Counted from the stretch's first letter, positions 7,584 to 14,219 are shown. The stretch is 14,219 nucleotides of DNA from Acidithiobacillus sp. (GCA_028065135.1 JAPTWR010000042.1:1-14219); one strand, 5' to 3'. Program-made: numbers and translations. The notes: generated by a model not told the origin, from the letters alone.

Positions 7584-7633
7584 ATTGAACAACGTGCCTT
7601 TGGGAGGAAAGCACAAAGAGTACGTGTGTCCAT

Positions 7634-8602
7634 TCATTGATGATTAGAAGACGCCGCATTTTCGTTGTCGATCACAGAATAAAGGCGCGTTTCCGGATCA
7701 TGTAAAATTTCTTCCATCCATTGCCAAAAGTGCCACGTCACGAGACACATGGTCGGCAATGATAGCGCCGTCATGAATAACCCAGCAAGGTGCTGATCGG
7801 ATAACCGGGTCAGTCCCCAAAGCATATGGGACGACTGCATGGGATTCATACTCGTGGCGCTCCAAAACCAAATCCCGCCCATTCCCATCATGGCCAGCTC
7901 TGTTGCCCATACATAGACCGCCTTTTGCAGGTGGTTACGAAGGTTGGGCAACGATGGGAACACCTTAAGAGACTGCATCCAAACGAGAATCCCCACGGCA
8001 AGATAAGCCCCTGGCAAAAGCGTGAATAAAACGCCAGACTTCAGCCCCAGATACATCTGATTTGACATGCTCCAAAAAACCAATAAAAACAGTAGAATGA
8101 TACTGGTGACCGCCGGACGATGCGCAAATTTGAGAAGCCCATACAGATATTTGGTGTTATGGTTAATAGTAAAAATATTGGAGGGCATACCAAATACCAG
8201 AAGCGGTGCCGCCAACTCGAATTCTCCCATTAATTTTATGGTATAAAGAGTCATAGATCTATGAATCAGAAAATTCATGGGTGAGCTCCACAGAACCACC
8301 ATAAAAAACAGTCCGGCAACGAACGACCACATTTTCCACTGCGGCCACTCGACACGTTCACGCCCACTAACAACATGATTATCATACGCATAAAGATACT
8401 GCCCCATTAATACCATGGCAGTCAGTAGAACAACAGGATTCACGTACAAAAGTAGTGATGTGACATCGCCCCCTTTTGTCATCATCATGGAAATGCCAAC
8501 GGCATACATCAACACCACCACAGATATTGCCGACGCAGTAATTATCTGATGGGCTACAAGGCCTTTGATGCATGTAATCATATTCACAGGAAATCTCTTC
8601 AT
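7634..8602 (-). CDS. CtaG-like integral membrane protein (cytochrome oxidase assembly family)
   Basis: The protein is 322 aa, predominantly hydrophobic with about seven membrane spans (roughly 18-41, 50-71, 92-112, 126-142, 164-182, 192-209, 268-290). The overall plan and local motifs fit the caa3-type CtaG family: AGLFFMVVLWSSPMNFLIHR (96-115) resembles the family's GL...SPL..LAH motif, and LTRLSDQHLAGLFM (265-278) resembles DQQLGGLIM with the following tryptophan-rich helix. CtaG proteins help deliver copper to terminal oxidases. In this copy H114 is kept, but the histidines normally found one helix turn later (HM..QH) are replaced (IKLMGEF), so copper handling is doubtful. The start is supported by GAGGTG at 8607-8612, and a TATAAT lies just upstream. 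No oxidase subunit gene is adjacent. The family call is by pattern only. Confidence 0.65.
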   Translation of the reverse strand: MKRFPVNMITCIKGLVAHQIITASAISVVVLMYAVGISMMMTKGGDVTSLLLYVNPVVLLTAMVLMGQYLYAYDNHVVSGRERVEWPQWKMWSFVAGLFFMVVLWSSPMNFLIHRSMTLYTIKLMGEFELAAPLLVFGMPSNIFTINHNTKYLYGLLKFAHRPAVTSIILLFLLVFWSMSNQMYLGLKSGVLFTLLPGAYLAVGILVWMQSLKVFPSLPNLRNHLQKAVYVWATELAMMGMGGIWFWSATSMNPMQSSHMLWGLTRLSDQHLAGLFMTALSLPTMCLVTWHFWQWMEEILHDPETRLYSVIDNENAASSNHQ

Positions 8603-8620
8603 ATAGACACCTCAACGCCC

Positions 8621-8652
8621 ATTATATACTTACCGCCATCCATCTCGACCAA
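8621..8652 (-). promoter_or_regulatory. Promoter candidate for the CtaG-like gene
   Basis: On the minus strand a TATAAT (8621-8626, overlapping TATATA at 8623-8628) is preceded by TTGGTC (8647-8652). The spacer is 18 nt to TATATA or 20 nt to TATAAT. Transcription would start close to the GAGGTG ribosome binding site, leaving a very short leader. Confidence 0.45.
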
Positions 8653-8887
8653 AGCCGACACAGGCGAGCCAACCGAGCGGACACGCTCACCCAATACACT
8701 TCGACACTAAAGGGTGTTGTGGTACTCAAAAGAACCCATGCATCACAACAACCTGATGCCTCAACAGCCCCCTTTCCTCCTTATAACCCTATCCTTATCC
8801 TTCCGAATGTCAACCTCCTGATGGTCGTGCCCATGCTACATGCTGCCAACTCTCGCATGCCACCACCCACCACCCCAAAGAAGGGGG
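8653..8887. other. Intergenic stretch between psiE and the CtaG-like gene
   Basis: No supported gene is present. The plus strand has an open frame with a low-complexity, proline-rich product and no ribosome binding site. Near the psiE stop, the minus strand has a C-run and a G-run that could pair weakly, without a T-run. Confidence 0.35.
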
Positions 8888-9406
8888 CTAGACCTCGTTG
8901 TGCCGCGGCGGGAATTGAACGGCGACAACTCGCGCCGCCACCAGGACCGCGAGCAAGGCCGCAATAGCCAAAAGCACTGGAGAATCCATACGATGCGCGT
9001 AAAGGCCAATGAACATTTCACGCAGGACAAAAACGATGCCCACTTCGGCCAGTACTCGCAAACGGAGACGATGAAACTCCAGATAATCCGTAAAGGTGCG
9101 GAAGAGCTCGATAAGGACGAAGGTGGAGAGGACATCAATAACCAAGCTCTGTCCGAGACTCTCCACAAGCCCATGGATATGAGCGAGGCCATGGACGTCA
9201 GCCGCATCGCGCAAGGCGCTCGCTGCCACCACAAAATCATAGATCAAACCGGCCAATGCCCCCAACAAGGTAAGCAACATCACAAAGATCAATGCGACTA
9301 CAATAAGATCCAAGAGCTTGCCATAAAAACGTAGGGTCCTACCCCGGGCACCGGCTACAAGCTCTCTTAGTCCCAATGGCGCTTCACCTGCTTCTTGTCC
9401 TCGCAC
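8888..9406 (-). CDS. PsiE-family membrane protein
   Basis: The protein is 172 aa with four predicted membrane helices (about 31-57, 86-108, 117-136, 143-163), the layout of the phosphate-starvation-inducible PsiE family. The conserved core is visible: VIDVLSTFVLIELFRTFTDY (89-108) and LRVLAEVGIVFVLREMF (116-132), with charged residues E100, R103, D107 and E121 inside or beside the helices. The biochemical role of the family is not established. The GTG at 9404-9406 is the most upstream start and has only a weak ribosome binding site. A TTG ten codons in, behind AGGTG, is an alternative. A promoter with MerR-type geometry lies 90-120 nt upstream on the same strand, so it may be induced by metal or oxidative stress rather than phosphate. 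Confidence 0.8.
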   Translation of the reverse strand: MRGQEAGEAPLGLRELVAGARGRTLRFYGKLLDLIVVALIFVMLLTLLGALAGLIYDFVVAASALRDAADVHGLAHIHGLVESLGQSLVIDVLSTFVLIELFRTFTDYLEFHRLRLRVLAEVGIVFVLREMFIGLYAHRMDSPVLLAIAALLAVLVAARVVAVQFPPRHNEV

Positions 9407-9429
9407 AGATCAACCCGTTGTCCGTGCGA

Positions 9430-9453
9430 CGGTAACCGCAAATGTGCGGTAAC
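9430..9453. repeat. Short hairpin in the psiE leader
   Basis: ACCGCA (9435-9440) and TGCGGT (9445-9450) pair across a 4-nt loop. The copies of GGTAAC on each side also form a direct repeat. It sits between the MerR-type promoter and psiE, within the predicted leader RNA. Confidence 0.3.
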
Positions 9454-9494
9454 AAGAGCTCAAACCTCGATGTAAACCATCCTTGTCCGTCTGC

Positions 9495-9525
9495 AAAATA
9501 ACCTTACCCTTCCGCTTGAGGTCAA
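9495..9525 (-). promoter_or_regulatory. MerR-family-type promoter/operator upstream of psiE
   Basis: On the minus strand, TTGACC (9520-9525) and TATTTT (9495-9500) are separated by exactly 19 nt. That is the overlong spacer that MerR-family activators such as CueR and ZntR remodel. The spacer begins and ends with a dyad: ACCT at the -35 side and AAGGT against the -10, as in copper-responsive promoters (TTGACCTT...AAGGTT). Only the outer 4-5 bp of the dyad match well. No merR gene is recognised in the window. Transcription would run leftwards into psiE with a leader of about 80 nt. Confidence 0.5.
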
Positions 9526-9893
9526 GCCCCATTGTCAATATTGTTAGGCGCAAAGACAAGTCGTTATCTGGCGACAGGTGTGAGCCACACGCCCGCGCCA
9601 CCGGACAACAGAACTTCCTTACCCATAACAGTGCGCCGGAAGACACGTCACCCTCGACATTCATGCATGAAGAGGGGCCACTTCCCAAGCCCGGTCTGTG
9701 GCCGTCCCCACTCCAGCAAGGACGGCCCTGACACAGAGATCTAGCTTACCGCCGTAAGTCATCACTACCACACAATGGTGCGACAATTTACCGCAGTTAA
9801 CAAGGATCGTGCAAAGTGTAAGATTCACCATCCATTGCACACGGCATAGTCATCGTTTTCTGATTATCATCCATCCTCAAAAGAGGTGTTCAT
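9526..9893. other. Non-coding stretch upstream of the PQQ-propeller remnant
   Basis: No supported gene lies here. Open frames on both strands have no ribosome binding site and unnatural composition. The promoter of the PQQ-propeller gene should lie in its right half, but I cannot fix a -35/-10 pair. It contains an 8-bp inverted repeat (9700-9727). Confidence 0.35.
9700..9727. repeat. Perfect 8-bp inverted repeat
   Basis: Arms GGCCGTCC (9700-9707) and GGACGGCC (9720-9727) are separated by 12 nt. There is no T-run on either side. It could be an operator for the downstream propeller-porin unit, or the scar of an element. Confidence 0.4.
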
Positions 9894-10722
9894 ATGCGTT
9901 CCAGACACACCGCCATTCCGACAACGATTTCATTTCCGCTCTCCATGGTTTCATCTGCCGCGGCTGCTGTGCCAGTGCAGCGGTCGGTAAACGTTCATGC
10001 ACCAAATACCATCCCCCTCGGATAGTCGACGGCGCCATTTATTTCAATATGGCTCAACCCAAGGGGATCCATGTGTTCGCGGCGAAAAACGGGAAAACAC
10101 GCTGGTGGTTCACAACCGGCGGAACGGTCCAAACGCCCGTCATCCTGGGAAGAAGGAGTCAGGTTTGGATGGCCCCTGATATGGGCAACGTCCATCATCT
10201 GTGGGCCATTCAGGCAAAAACGGGCATTAATATGGGATCACACCCGACATGAGCGACCGGCGTACATATGCAGTCATCTTACGCACTATGAACGTCATCT
10301 GCTTTTTGCGCAGATGGATGGCCACAGCCTATATGCTTTTTATCTGATTGGAAATATTCCAAACCATAGATATGGATTTTCATCGGAGATGGCTCCAGAT
10401 TGACTATACCCGTAACAACAAAGCACGCGGTTGTTTTTGGTTCTGTAGATCACAAAGTCTATGGGCTCTCGATACCACAGGGAAGGTCCGCTGGCAGCAG
10501 AAAGTCAGTCACGCTTTTCTCACGCGTAATAACCACCGCATCATGGCATTCAACGCGCAAAGCGGTCTCCCTGCATGGAATTATCTGAGTAAAGACATCG
10601 TTACCAGTCCGACACCTGAAGGTACGGGAGTCTATCTCGGCACAGATGGCAGGAAGATTGTAGCCATATTGACCGACAACGAAGAGAGAACATATGCACA
10701 GGAAAAACAACCCTTGCTGTAA
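9894..10722 (+). pseudogene. Frameshifted secreted PQQ-type beta-propeller protein
   Basis: The original start is the ATG at 9894-9896, behind AAGAGGTG (9881-9888). It begins a signal-peptide-like sequence (hydrophobic stretch then SSAAAAVP) that stops at 10023. Propeller-repeat text then continues in shifting frames: GAIYFNMAQPKGIHVFAAKN and GKTRWWFTTGG (second frame, to about 10230), LLFAQMDGHSLYAF (original frame, about 10300), TTKHAVVFGSVDHKVYGLS (second frame, about 10410-10475), then LWALDTTGKVRWQQK and TGVYLGTDGRKIVAI (third frame, to 10722). The xVYAxDAKTGKxxW pattern is that of PQQ-binding-like WD40-type propellers, found in periplasmic or outer-membrane dehydrogenases and BamB-like proteins. 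It is shorter than a full quinoprotein dehydrogenase. At least four frame changes mean no full product. Its end overlaps the porin gene, so they were probably one operon. Confidence 0.85.
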
Positions 10723-11835
10723 ACATTATCCTATCTGGAAGGTTGGTCTGGGGGTGCTCACCTCGGCTCTTCTAACGATCTCCACAACATGGGCTGACAA
10801 CTTCGATAAGGCTTTTTCCTGGAATCTACATCTTAGTCTGGAGGGCTTGGAGAACTTTTCTGGGGGAGTCGCCCCAGGTGCGGTGGGTAATGCTACGGGT
10901 AGAGCCGGTTTCGCCTTCAATACTGCGCACGCGGGCTGGTGGAGTGGCGGGCGATTTGTCACAGAGTTTTTGGCCATTCAGAACGGCAATCCGGAAAACT
11001 ACGTGGGTGATACCCAGGGGGTTAATGCCTTCACCGGCCTCAATCGAGGCGCACTCTATAAACTGTATTACCGGATAAACTGTATTACCGGCAAAATGTA
11101 GGCCGTGCCACGCTACGAGCGGGGCTCATCAGCGCCAATGATTATTTTGATGCCACTGGCGTGGCCAGTGATTTCCTGAACGTCTCTTACGGATTCGGGG
11201 CAGCAATGGGCATCAACGTGCCAGGGGCTTCTTCGTATCCTTTTTCCAGTCTGGGGGTGATGGGCAGTTATAGTGCTGACGGTTGGACGGGTATGGTGGG
11301 TATCTTTGCGGGGGATGCCATTCATCCCTTCCAGAATCCCACGCATCAAGGAAATATGATCTGGCTGGAAGCCGATCAGACGGGCTCTTTAGGCGGCGGA
11401 AAATACATCGTGAAGGTGGGCGGGTGGCGGAATAGCCAACTCCCGCAGTATCGGACGAGGTTGGGCAACGACACTAACGGTTTTTACACGACGGGAGAGT
11501 ACCGCTGGAAACAGGACGATATCGATTGGGGAAGCTTCCTGGAACTCGAGGCGGCACCTAACCCACTGAATATTCTACCTTGGTATGTGGGTGCTGGATT
11601 GTGTTTGCGGCACTTCTGGGCGATACGGCCTGGCGATAGTGTGGGTCTCGGCATGGCCCGGGCCTGGTTACGGGGCGCACCATTTGATGCTGAAACAGAC
11701 CTTGAAGGGTACTATTCAGCACGGCTTTTCCCGCGTTGGTATCTGCAAGCGGATCTTCAGTACGTGGTTCATCCCAGCGCAAGATATCCTAATGCCATAG
11801 TCGGTATTCTTCGCCTTCACACGCGATTCTCATAA
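10694..11835 (+). pseudogene. OprB-type carbohydrate-selective porin, split by a 17-bp duplication
   Basis: An outer-membrane beta-barrel porin of the OprB type. The first frame (10694-11101) gives a signal peptide with cleavage TWA|DNFD (after residue 34) and the N-terminal barrel, up to the family-like AFTGLNRGALYKLYYR. A 17-bp tandem duplication then shifts the frame to a stop at 11099-11101. Removing one copy joins it in frame to the remainder (stop 11833-11835), reading through QNVGRATLRAGLISANDYF into SDFLNVSYGFGAAMGINVPG and later VGIFAGDAIHPFQ. The repaired protein would be 374 aa, close to OprB length, ending in aromatic-rich strands. The start has GAAGAGAG upstream and overlaps the end of the propeller pseudogene. 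No other lesion is seen, so the break is recent, reversible, or a sequencing error. Confidence 0.85.
11058..11091 (+). repeat. 17-bp perfect tandem duplication breaking the porin gene
   Basis: The unit ataaactgtattaccgg occurs twice without spacer (11058-11074 and 11075-11091). 17 is not a multiple of three. Deleting either copy restores one continuous porin reading frame. Confidence 0.97.
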
Positions 11836-12035
11836 CGAGACCAAGCGTGTAGTGCAAGCCAGCCATCCAGGCAAGATCCGTAGACTGCGAACCTGCGTGG
11901 AAGCCAGAGTATTGCTGTGATCGATTCATTGATGGGCAAAGATGATTACGCCTGCTACCCAGACCAACTTTTCCACGAAGTCGTCGGGTGTCTGCCTTGA
12001 CAAACACTACCACGGGCAAGAACATAGGAGGCTAC

Positions 12036-12083
12036 ATGGGACCGTATGACAGTACAGTTCGGCGGGCAGTTTCACCAAGATAG
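12036..12083 (+). CDS. Possible 15-residue leader ORF upstream of cysB
   Basis: The ATG at 12036 has an ideal AGGAGG (12026-12031) 4 nt upstream and encodes MGPYDSTVRRAVSPR before TAG. It has no recognisable function. It could be a leader peptide or the remnant of a gene start. Confidence 0.25.
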   Translation: MGPYDSTVRRAVSPR

Positions 12084-12107
12084 CACCGACATAAGGAGAT
12101 GCGGGAA

Positions 12108-12149
12108 ATGGGCAGGTTGTGCCTGTCGCGCTATCCCTCCCCGGAATAA
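12108..12149 (+). CDS. Possible 13-residue cysteine-containing leader ORF upstream of cysB
   Basis: AAGGAG (12093-12098) precedes the ATG at 12108 by 9 nt. The peptide MGRLCLSRYPSPE ends in TAA, 25 nt before the cysB start. An in-frame ATG at 12099 lies too close to the site. With one cysteine codon, it could sense translation or cysteine supply, but this is speculative. Confidence 0.25.
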   Translation: MGRLCLSRYPSPE

Positions 12150-12174
12150 ATGCCACGGGTTTCCGCACAACTAG

Positions 12175-13104
12175 ATGAACCTGCAGCAGCTAAGATTCAT
12201 TTGCGCGGTGGTGCATCAGAACTTCAATGTGTCTGCCGCTGCAGAGGCTTTATATACATCGCAACCAGGGGTTAGCAAGCAGATCCAACTTTTAGAAAAC
12301 GAGCTCGGCGTAAAGCTCTTTGCACGCATGGGCAGGCGAATAACAGGAATGACCGCAGTGGGCGAGCAAGTCTATGATCTTGCGCAGCGGGTGGTCCGTG
12401 ATGTCGAAAATATCCGTAAGATGGGGCAACAATTTTCTCGCGGAGATTGCGGGAATCTAGTAATCGCCACCACACATACCCAAGCCCGCTACATGCTACC
12501 CACCGGGATCAAAAGGTTTACCGAGCACTATCCCAAGGTGCGATTGCAACTGCGCCAAGGCAATCCCTCGCAAATCGCGGAAATGTTAGCCACCGGAGGC
12601 GCCGATGTTGCCATCGCTACCGAAACCATAAGTTCTTACAACGGGTTGATCGCTTTGCCCTGCTATCAATGGAATCGTATTGTTGTTGCCCCTATCGGCC
12701 ATCCCATTTTGGAGGAGCGACCCCTCACCTTAGAAAGGGTCGCTGCCTACCCGATTGTTACCTATGACGCTACTTTCGCCGGCCGCTCTGCGATCGATAA
12801 AGCGTTCGCAGAGCAAGGTCTTAAACCCGATGTGGTGCTCTCTGCGGTCGATTCGGACGTGATCAAGACCTATGTAGAACTTGGGCTTGGTATCGGCATT
12901 ATGGCACAGATGGCCTACGATCCGACGCGAGACCCTGCTTTAGGTGTTGTTAATGCGGCCCACCTTTTCGAACCGAGCACGACATATCTTGCCTTGAGGA
13001 AGGATGCCTATTTGCGTGAATATTTATATGACTTCATCGAAATATTCGCACCCCACATCTCTCGTCTCACCGTCGATACCGCGTTAGCCGCAGAGGATGG
13101 ATAG
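12175..13104 (+). CDS. cysB: CysB-type LysR transcriptional regulator
   Basis: The protein is 309 aa (enteric CysB is 324). It is the LysR-family regulator that activates sulfate-assimilation genes in response to sulfur limitation. Residues 1-60 form the winged helix-turn-helix (MNLQQLRFICAVV start; SQPGVSKQIQLLENELG at 29-45). The inducer domain shows CysB hallmarks: ATTHTQARY (98-106), GNPSQIAEML, ADVAIATE with T149, LPCYQWNR with W166, and SDVIKTYVELGLGIGIMAQM (227-246). In enteric CysB, T100, T102, Q103, T149 and T202 line the sulfate/effector pocket. All are present here except position 202, which is alanine (FAGRS instead of FTGRS). The start is fixed by the family-typical first residues, although no good ribosome binding site is seen. 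It stands alone, 9 kb from the cysJI operon it presumably controls, while the copy beside that operon is broken. Confidence 0.93.
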   Translation: MNLQQLRFICAVVHQNFNVSAAAEALYTSQPGVSKQIQLLENELGVKLFARMGRRITGMTAVGEQVYDLAQRVVRDVENIRKMGQQFSRGDCGNLVIATTHTQARYMLPTGIKRFTEHYPKVRLQLRQGNPSQIAEMLATGGADVAIATETISSYNGLIALPCYQWNRIVVAPIGHPILEERPLTLERVAAYPIVTYDATFAGRSAIDKAFAEQGLKPDVVLSAVDSDVIKTYVELGLGIGIMAQMAYDPTRDPALGVVNAAHLFEPSTTYLALRKDAYLREYLYDFIEIFAPHISRLTVDTALAAEDG

Positions 13105-13162
13105 AAAAACTTGGTCATACAGCCGTCTGCTTCGCCGCTTACGTCCCTTCACAGCCGCACGC

Positions 13163-13191
13163 GCCCCAACGGAATGAAGAAACGTCGGGGC
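13163..13191. terminator. Hairpin downstream of cysB (weak terminator candidate)
   Basis: Arms GCCCCAACG (13163-13171) and CGTCGGGGC (13183-13191) pair with one mismatch across an 11-nt loop, 60 nt after the cysB stop. No T-run follows, so intrinsic termination is uncertain. Confidence 0.35.
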
Positions 13192-13350
13192 ATATTGATA
13201 ACAAAAGGATTTCATGGCACGATCTGGAATCATGCGAAGTGGTAACATTTTGCTTTTGGACCGCCAACGCGTCGCGAACTGTCAAACAAACATCACCATG
13301 GCCAGAATGACAGGAAAGACAACAAATGATCCCCATTAAAGGAAGAAAAA

Positions 13351-13791
13351 ATGATGAAAATAACTAGGTTAACCGTCGTACTTATCGCCGCGCAGATACT
13401 CTCTGGCTGCGCCTTTTCCGAGGGAAAAGGACAAGCAAGTTATTATGAAGGAATTGCGTCACACCAAGACATTAAAAAAATTTCTCCCGCACAACCTCAA
13501 ATCTCTCGGAAAATCATTGCAACCCACACTGAAACATCTGGTCAAACATATCGGATTACAAACACACGAGACAACAAATCCTCATTTTCAGATAATAAAC
13601 CATCCACTGAGACCCAGCAATTCCGCGAACATATCAGAATCGGTGATCAATCTCAGTGTGGCATGATCGTGAAGATAAGAAAGCCAATCGTCAAAGTACA
13701 AATGACCTATAGAGAGCGGTGGATAAAGATCTCTGAAATATATCCCGCAAGTTCTGGCCGGTCATGCCCTATTGACGTCGATAGCAGATAA
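13351..13791 (+). CDS. Unrecognised small lipoprotein
   Basis: The protein is 146 aa with a lipoprotein signal peptide: basic start, hydrophobic 7-16 and lipobox LSGC (17-20), giving lipidation at C20. The residue after it is Ala, which suggests outer-membrane sorting. The mature part is polar and rich in Ser, Thr, Gln and Lys to about residue 95. It is followed by a possibly folded C-terminal segment with two cysteines (QSQCGMIVKIRKPIVKV and SSGRSCPIDV) that could form a disulfide. Start supported by AAAGGAAG at 13338-13345, with two ATGs in tandem. The AT-rich, lysine-rich composition differs from its neighbours and hints at recent acquisition. Small lipoproteins of this kind occur in conjugation regions, but I cannot assign it there. 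Confidence 0.7.
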   Translation: MMKITRLTVVLIAAQILSGCAFSEGKGQASYYEGIASHQDIKKISPAQPQISRKIIATHTETSGQTYRITNTRDNKSSFSDNKPSTETQQFREHIRIGDQSQCGMIVKIRKPIVKVQMTYRERWIKISEIYPASSGRSCPIDVDSR

Positions 13792-14059
13792 AAATAACGC
13801 ATGACACTGGATATTATGGACGCCATTAATCCTAATCCGAGGGACATAATATCTTTGGTCAGGTGGTCAATTCGATTAAATGCACATAGTCTTTGGCTCA
13901 ACTTTGCGGCCCTCAAATCCCTTCCACGGGAGGAATCCATGCCCGGCTTTACACAGCGGGTCCCACCACCAACATCGGCTTTACCAGGAACGATAGAATG
14001 ACTTTGCCGCATGGCTTCTATTATTCCAAGCATTTTATCACGTTATCCATGGCGCTCTC
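13792..14059. other. Intergenic stretch before the sensor kinase gene
   Basis: No supported gene is present. A 66-codon frame (13801-14001) begins just after the lipoprotein stop but has no ribosome binding site and no recognisable domain. The promoter of the downstream kinase should lie here. Confidence 0.35.
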
Positions 14060-14219
14060 ATGAACACGTATTATTCTCAACATCCTAAATCTCTGTCTCT
14101 TTTAAACATGCGGCGCGTTTTGCTTCTGCGTGGATTATCCATCATCGGTCAATGTGTAGCCATTGTTTTCGTTGCCCATGTGCTCAGATGGCACATACCC
14201 ATATGGCATCTAGCAACTA
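14060..14219 (+). CDS. Probable RegB/PrrB-type sensor histidine kinase, N-terminus only
   Basis: 53 codons are visible before the window ends. The ATG at 14060 is the only start: the in-frame stop upstream is at 13994-13996 and no other start codon lies between. There is no strong ribosome binding site. The stretch LLLRGLSIIGQCVAIVFVAH (about 21-40) followed by WHIPIWHL is the LR.L...GQ pattern and first membrane helix seen at the N-terminus of RegB/PrrB/ActS redox sensors, which control respiratory and redox genes with a RegA-type regulator. The kinase core lies outside the window, so the call rests on one helix and its flanks. Confidence 0.5.
   Translation, partial: MNTYYSQHPKSLSLLNMRRVLLLRGLSIIGQCVAIVFVAHVLRWHIPIWHLAT

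Larger units (their letters stand above)
7145..7633. other. Long intergenic stretch between the CtaG-like and PepSY genes
   Basis: About 490 nt hold no gene I can support. Two overlapping minus-strand open frames (7141-7545 and 7337-7633) lack ribosome binding sites and recognisable domains. The second starts directly after the CtaG-like stop, but its sequence is not protein-like. The stretch contains the compound dyad at 7547-7583 and the promoter candidate at 7238-7264. Confidence 0.45.
11836..12174. other. Intergenic region upstream of the intact cysB
   Basis: About 340 nt contain no full gene. A TTGACA at 11997-12002 is a good -35, but the hexamers 17-18 nt on (GAACAT/AACATA) are poor -10s. 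Two very short ORFs with strong ribosome binding sites lie at 12036-12083 and 12108-12149. A minus-strand open frame (11789-12025) overlaps the porin and looks like chance. Confidence 0.4.

Noticed and set aside
7141..7633. Two overlapping minus-strand open frames between the CtaG-like and PepSY genes
   Set aside because: Arg/Cys/Ser-rich unnatural composition, no ribosome binding site, and mutual overlap in different frames.
8840..9334. Plus-strand 164-codon open frame opposite psiE
   Set aside because: It is antisense to the PsiE-family gene, whose membrane helices are clearly legible. The plus-strand product is highly charged and low in hydrophobics, as expected of a mirror frame, and has no ribosome binding site.
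9410..9688. Minus-strand 92-codon open frame ending just before psiE
   Set aside because: No ribosome binding site or family motif, and the MerR-type promoter lies inside it. Better explained as leader and intergenic DNA.
11789..12025. Minus-strand 78-codon open frame upstream of cysB
   Set aside because: Overlaps the end of the porin gene antisense and has no recognisable sequence or ribosome binding site.
13707..14033. Minus-strand 108-codon open frame, considered as a transposase fragment
   Set aside because: No transposase motif is visible and it overlaps the lipoprotein gene antisense. Not supportable without a search.
1..14219. CRISPR arrays, tRNA or rRNA genes, intact insertion sequences
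   Set aside because: Read through for regularly spaced repeats, tRNA T-arm sequences and transposase motifs, and found none.

Overview
The window looks like a chromosomal segment of a chemolithoautotrophic acidophile, most likely an Acidithiobacillus or close relative. That is an inference from gene content, not from any sequence comparison. The clues are a cysJ-cysI sulfite reductase operon, CysB-type regulators, DoxX-type membrane domains, a CtaG-like cytochrome oxidase assembly protein and the start of a probable RegB-type redox sensor kinase. Coding density is low in the middle, and several genes are decaying, which is typical of an accessory region inserted beside a conserved operon.

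Left part (1-2810, minus strand): an operon reading leftwards and running out of the window. It holds an unrecognised 128-residue gene, then cysJ (sulfite reductase flavoprotein) and the N-terminal third of cysI (hemoprotein). cysJ and cysI overlap by 11 nt. Divergent from it lies a cysB copy (3036-3750) ruined by a start-proximal frameshift, a second frameshift and a deletion of about 290 nt. An intact cysB paralogue sits 9 kb away at 12175-13104.

Centre-left (3741-5921): one large gene encodes two DoxX-like membrane repeats fused to a complete type II NAD(P)H:quinone oxidoreductase. It is the most unusual protein in the window.

Centre (5922-9894): a loose set of accessory genes. These are an orphan TraD-type conjugation gene (plus strand), a PepSY-domain secreted protein, a divergent CtaG-like membrane protein and a PsiE-family membrane protein (all minus strand). 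They are separated by long, apparently non-coding stretches. Notable sites here are a compound dyad that could fold as a three-way junction (7547-7583) and a promoter with the 19-bp spacer typical of MerR-family control upstream of psiE (9495-9525).

Centre-right (9894-11835): a broken two-gene unit. A secreted PQQ-type beta-propeller protein carries at least four frameshifts. It is followed by an OprB-type porin disabled by one 17-bp tandem duplication that is otherwise intact, so this lesion looks recent.

Right part (11836-14219): the intact cysB, preceded by two very short ORFs with good ribosome binding sites; an unrecognised small lipoprotein; and the first 53 codons of a probable RegB/PrrB-type histidine kinase cut by the window edge. 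I found no tRNA, rRNA, CRISPR array or intact transposase.
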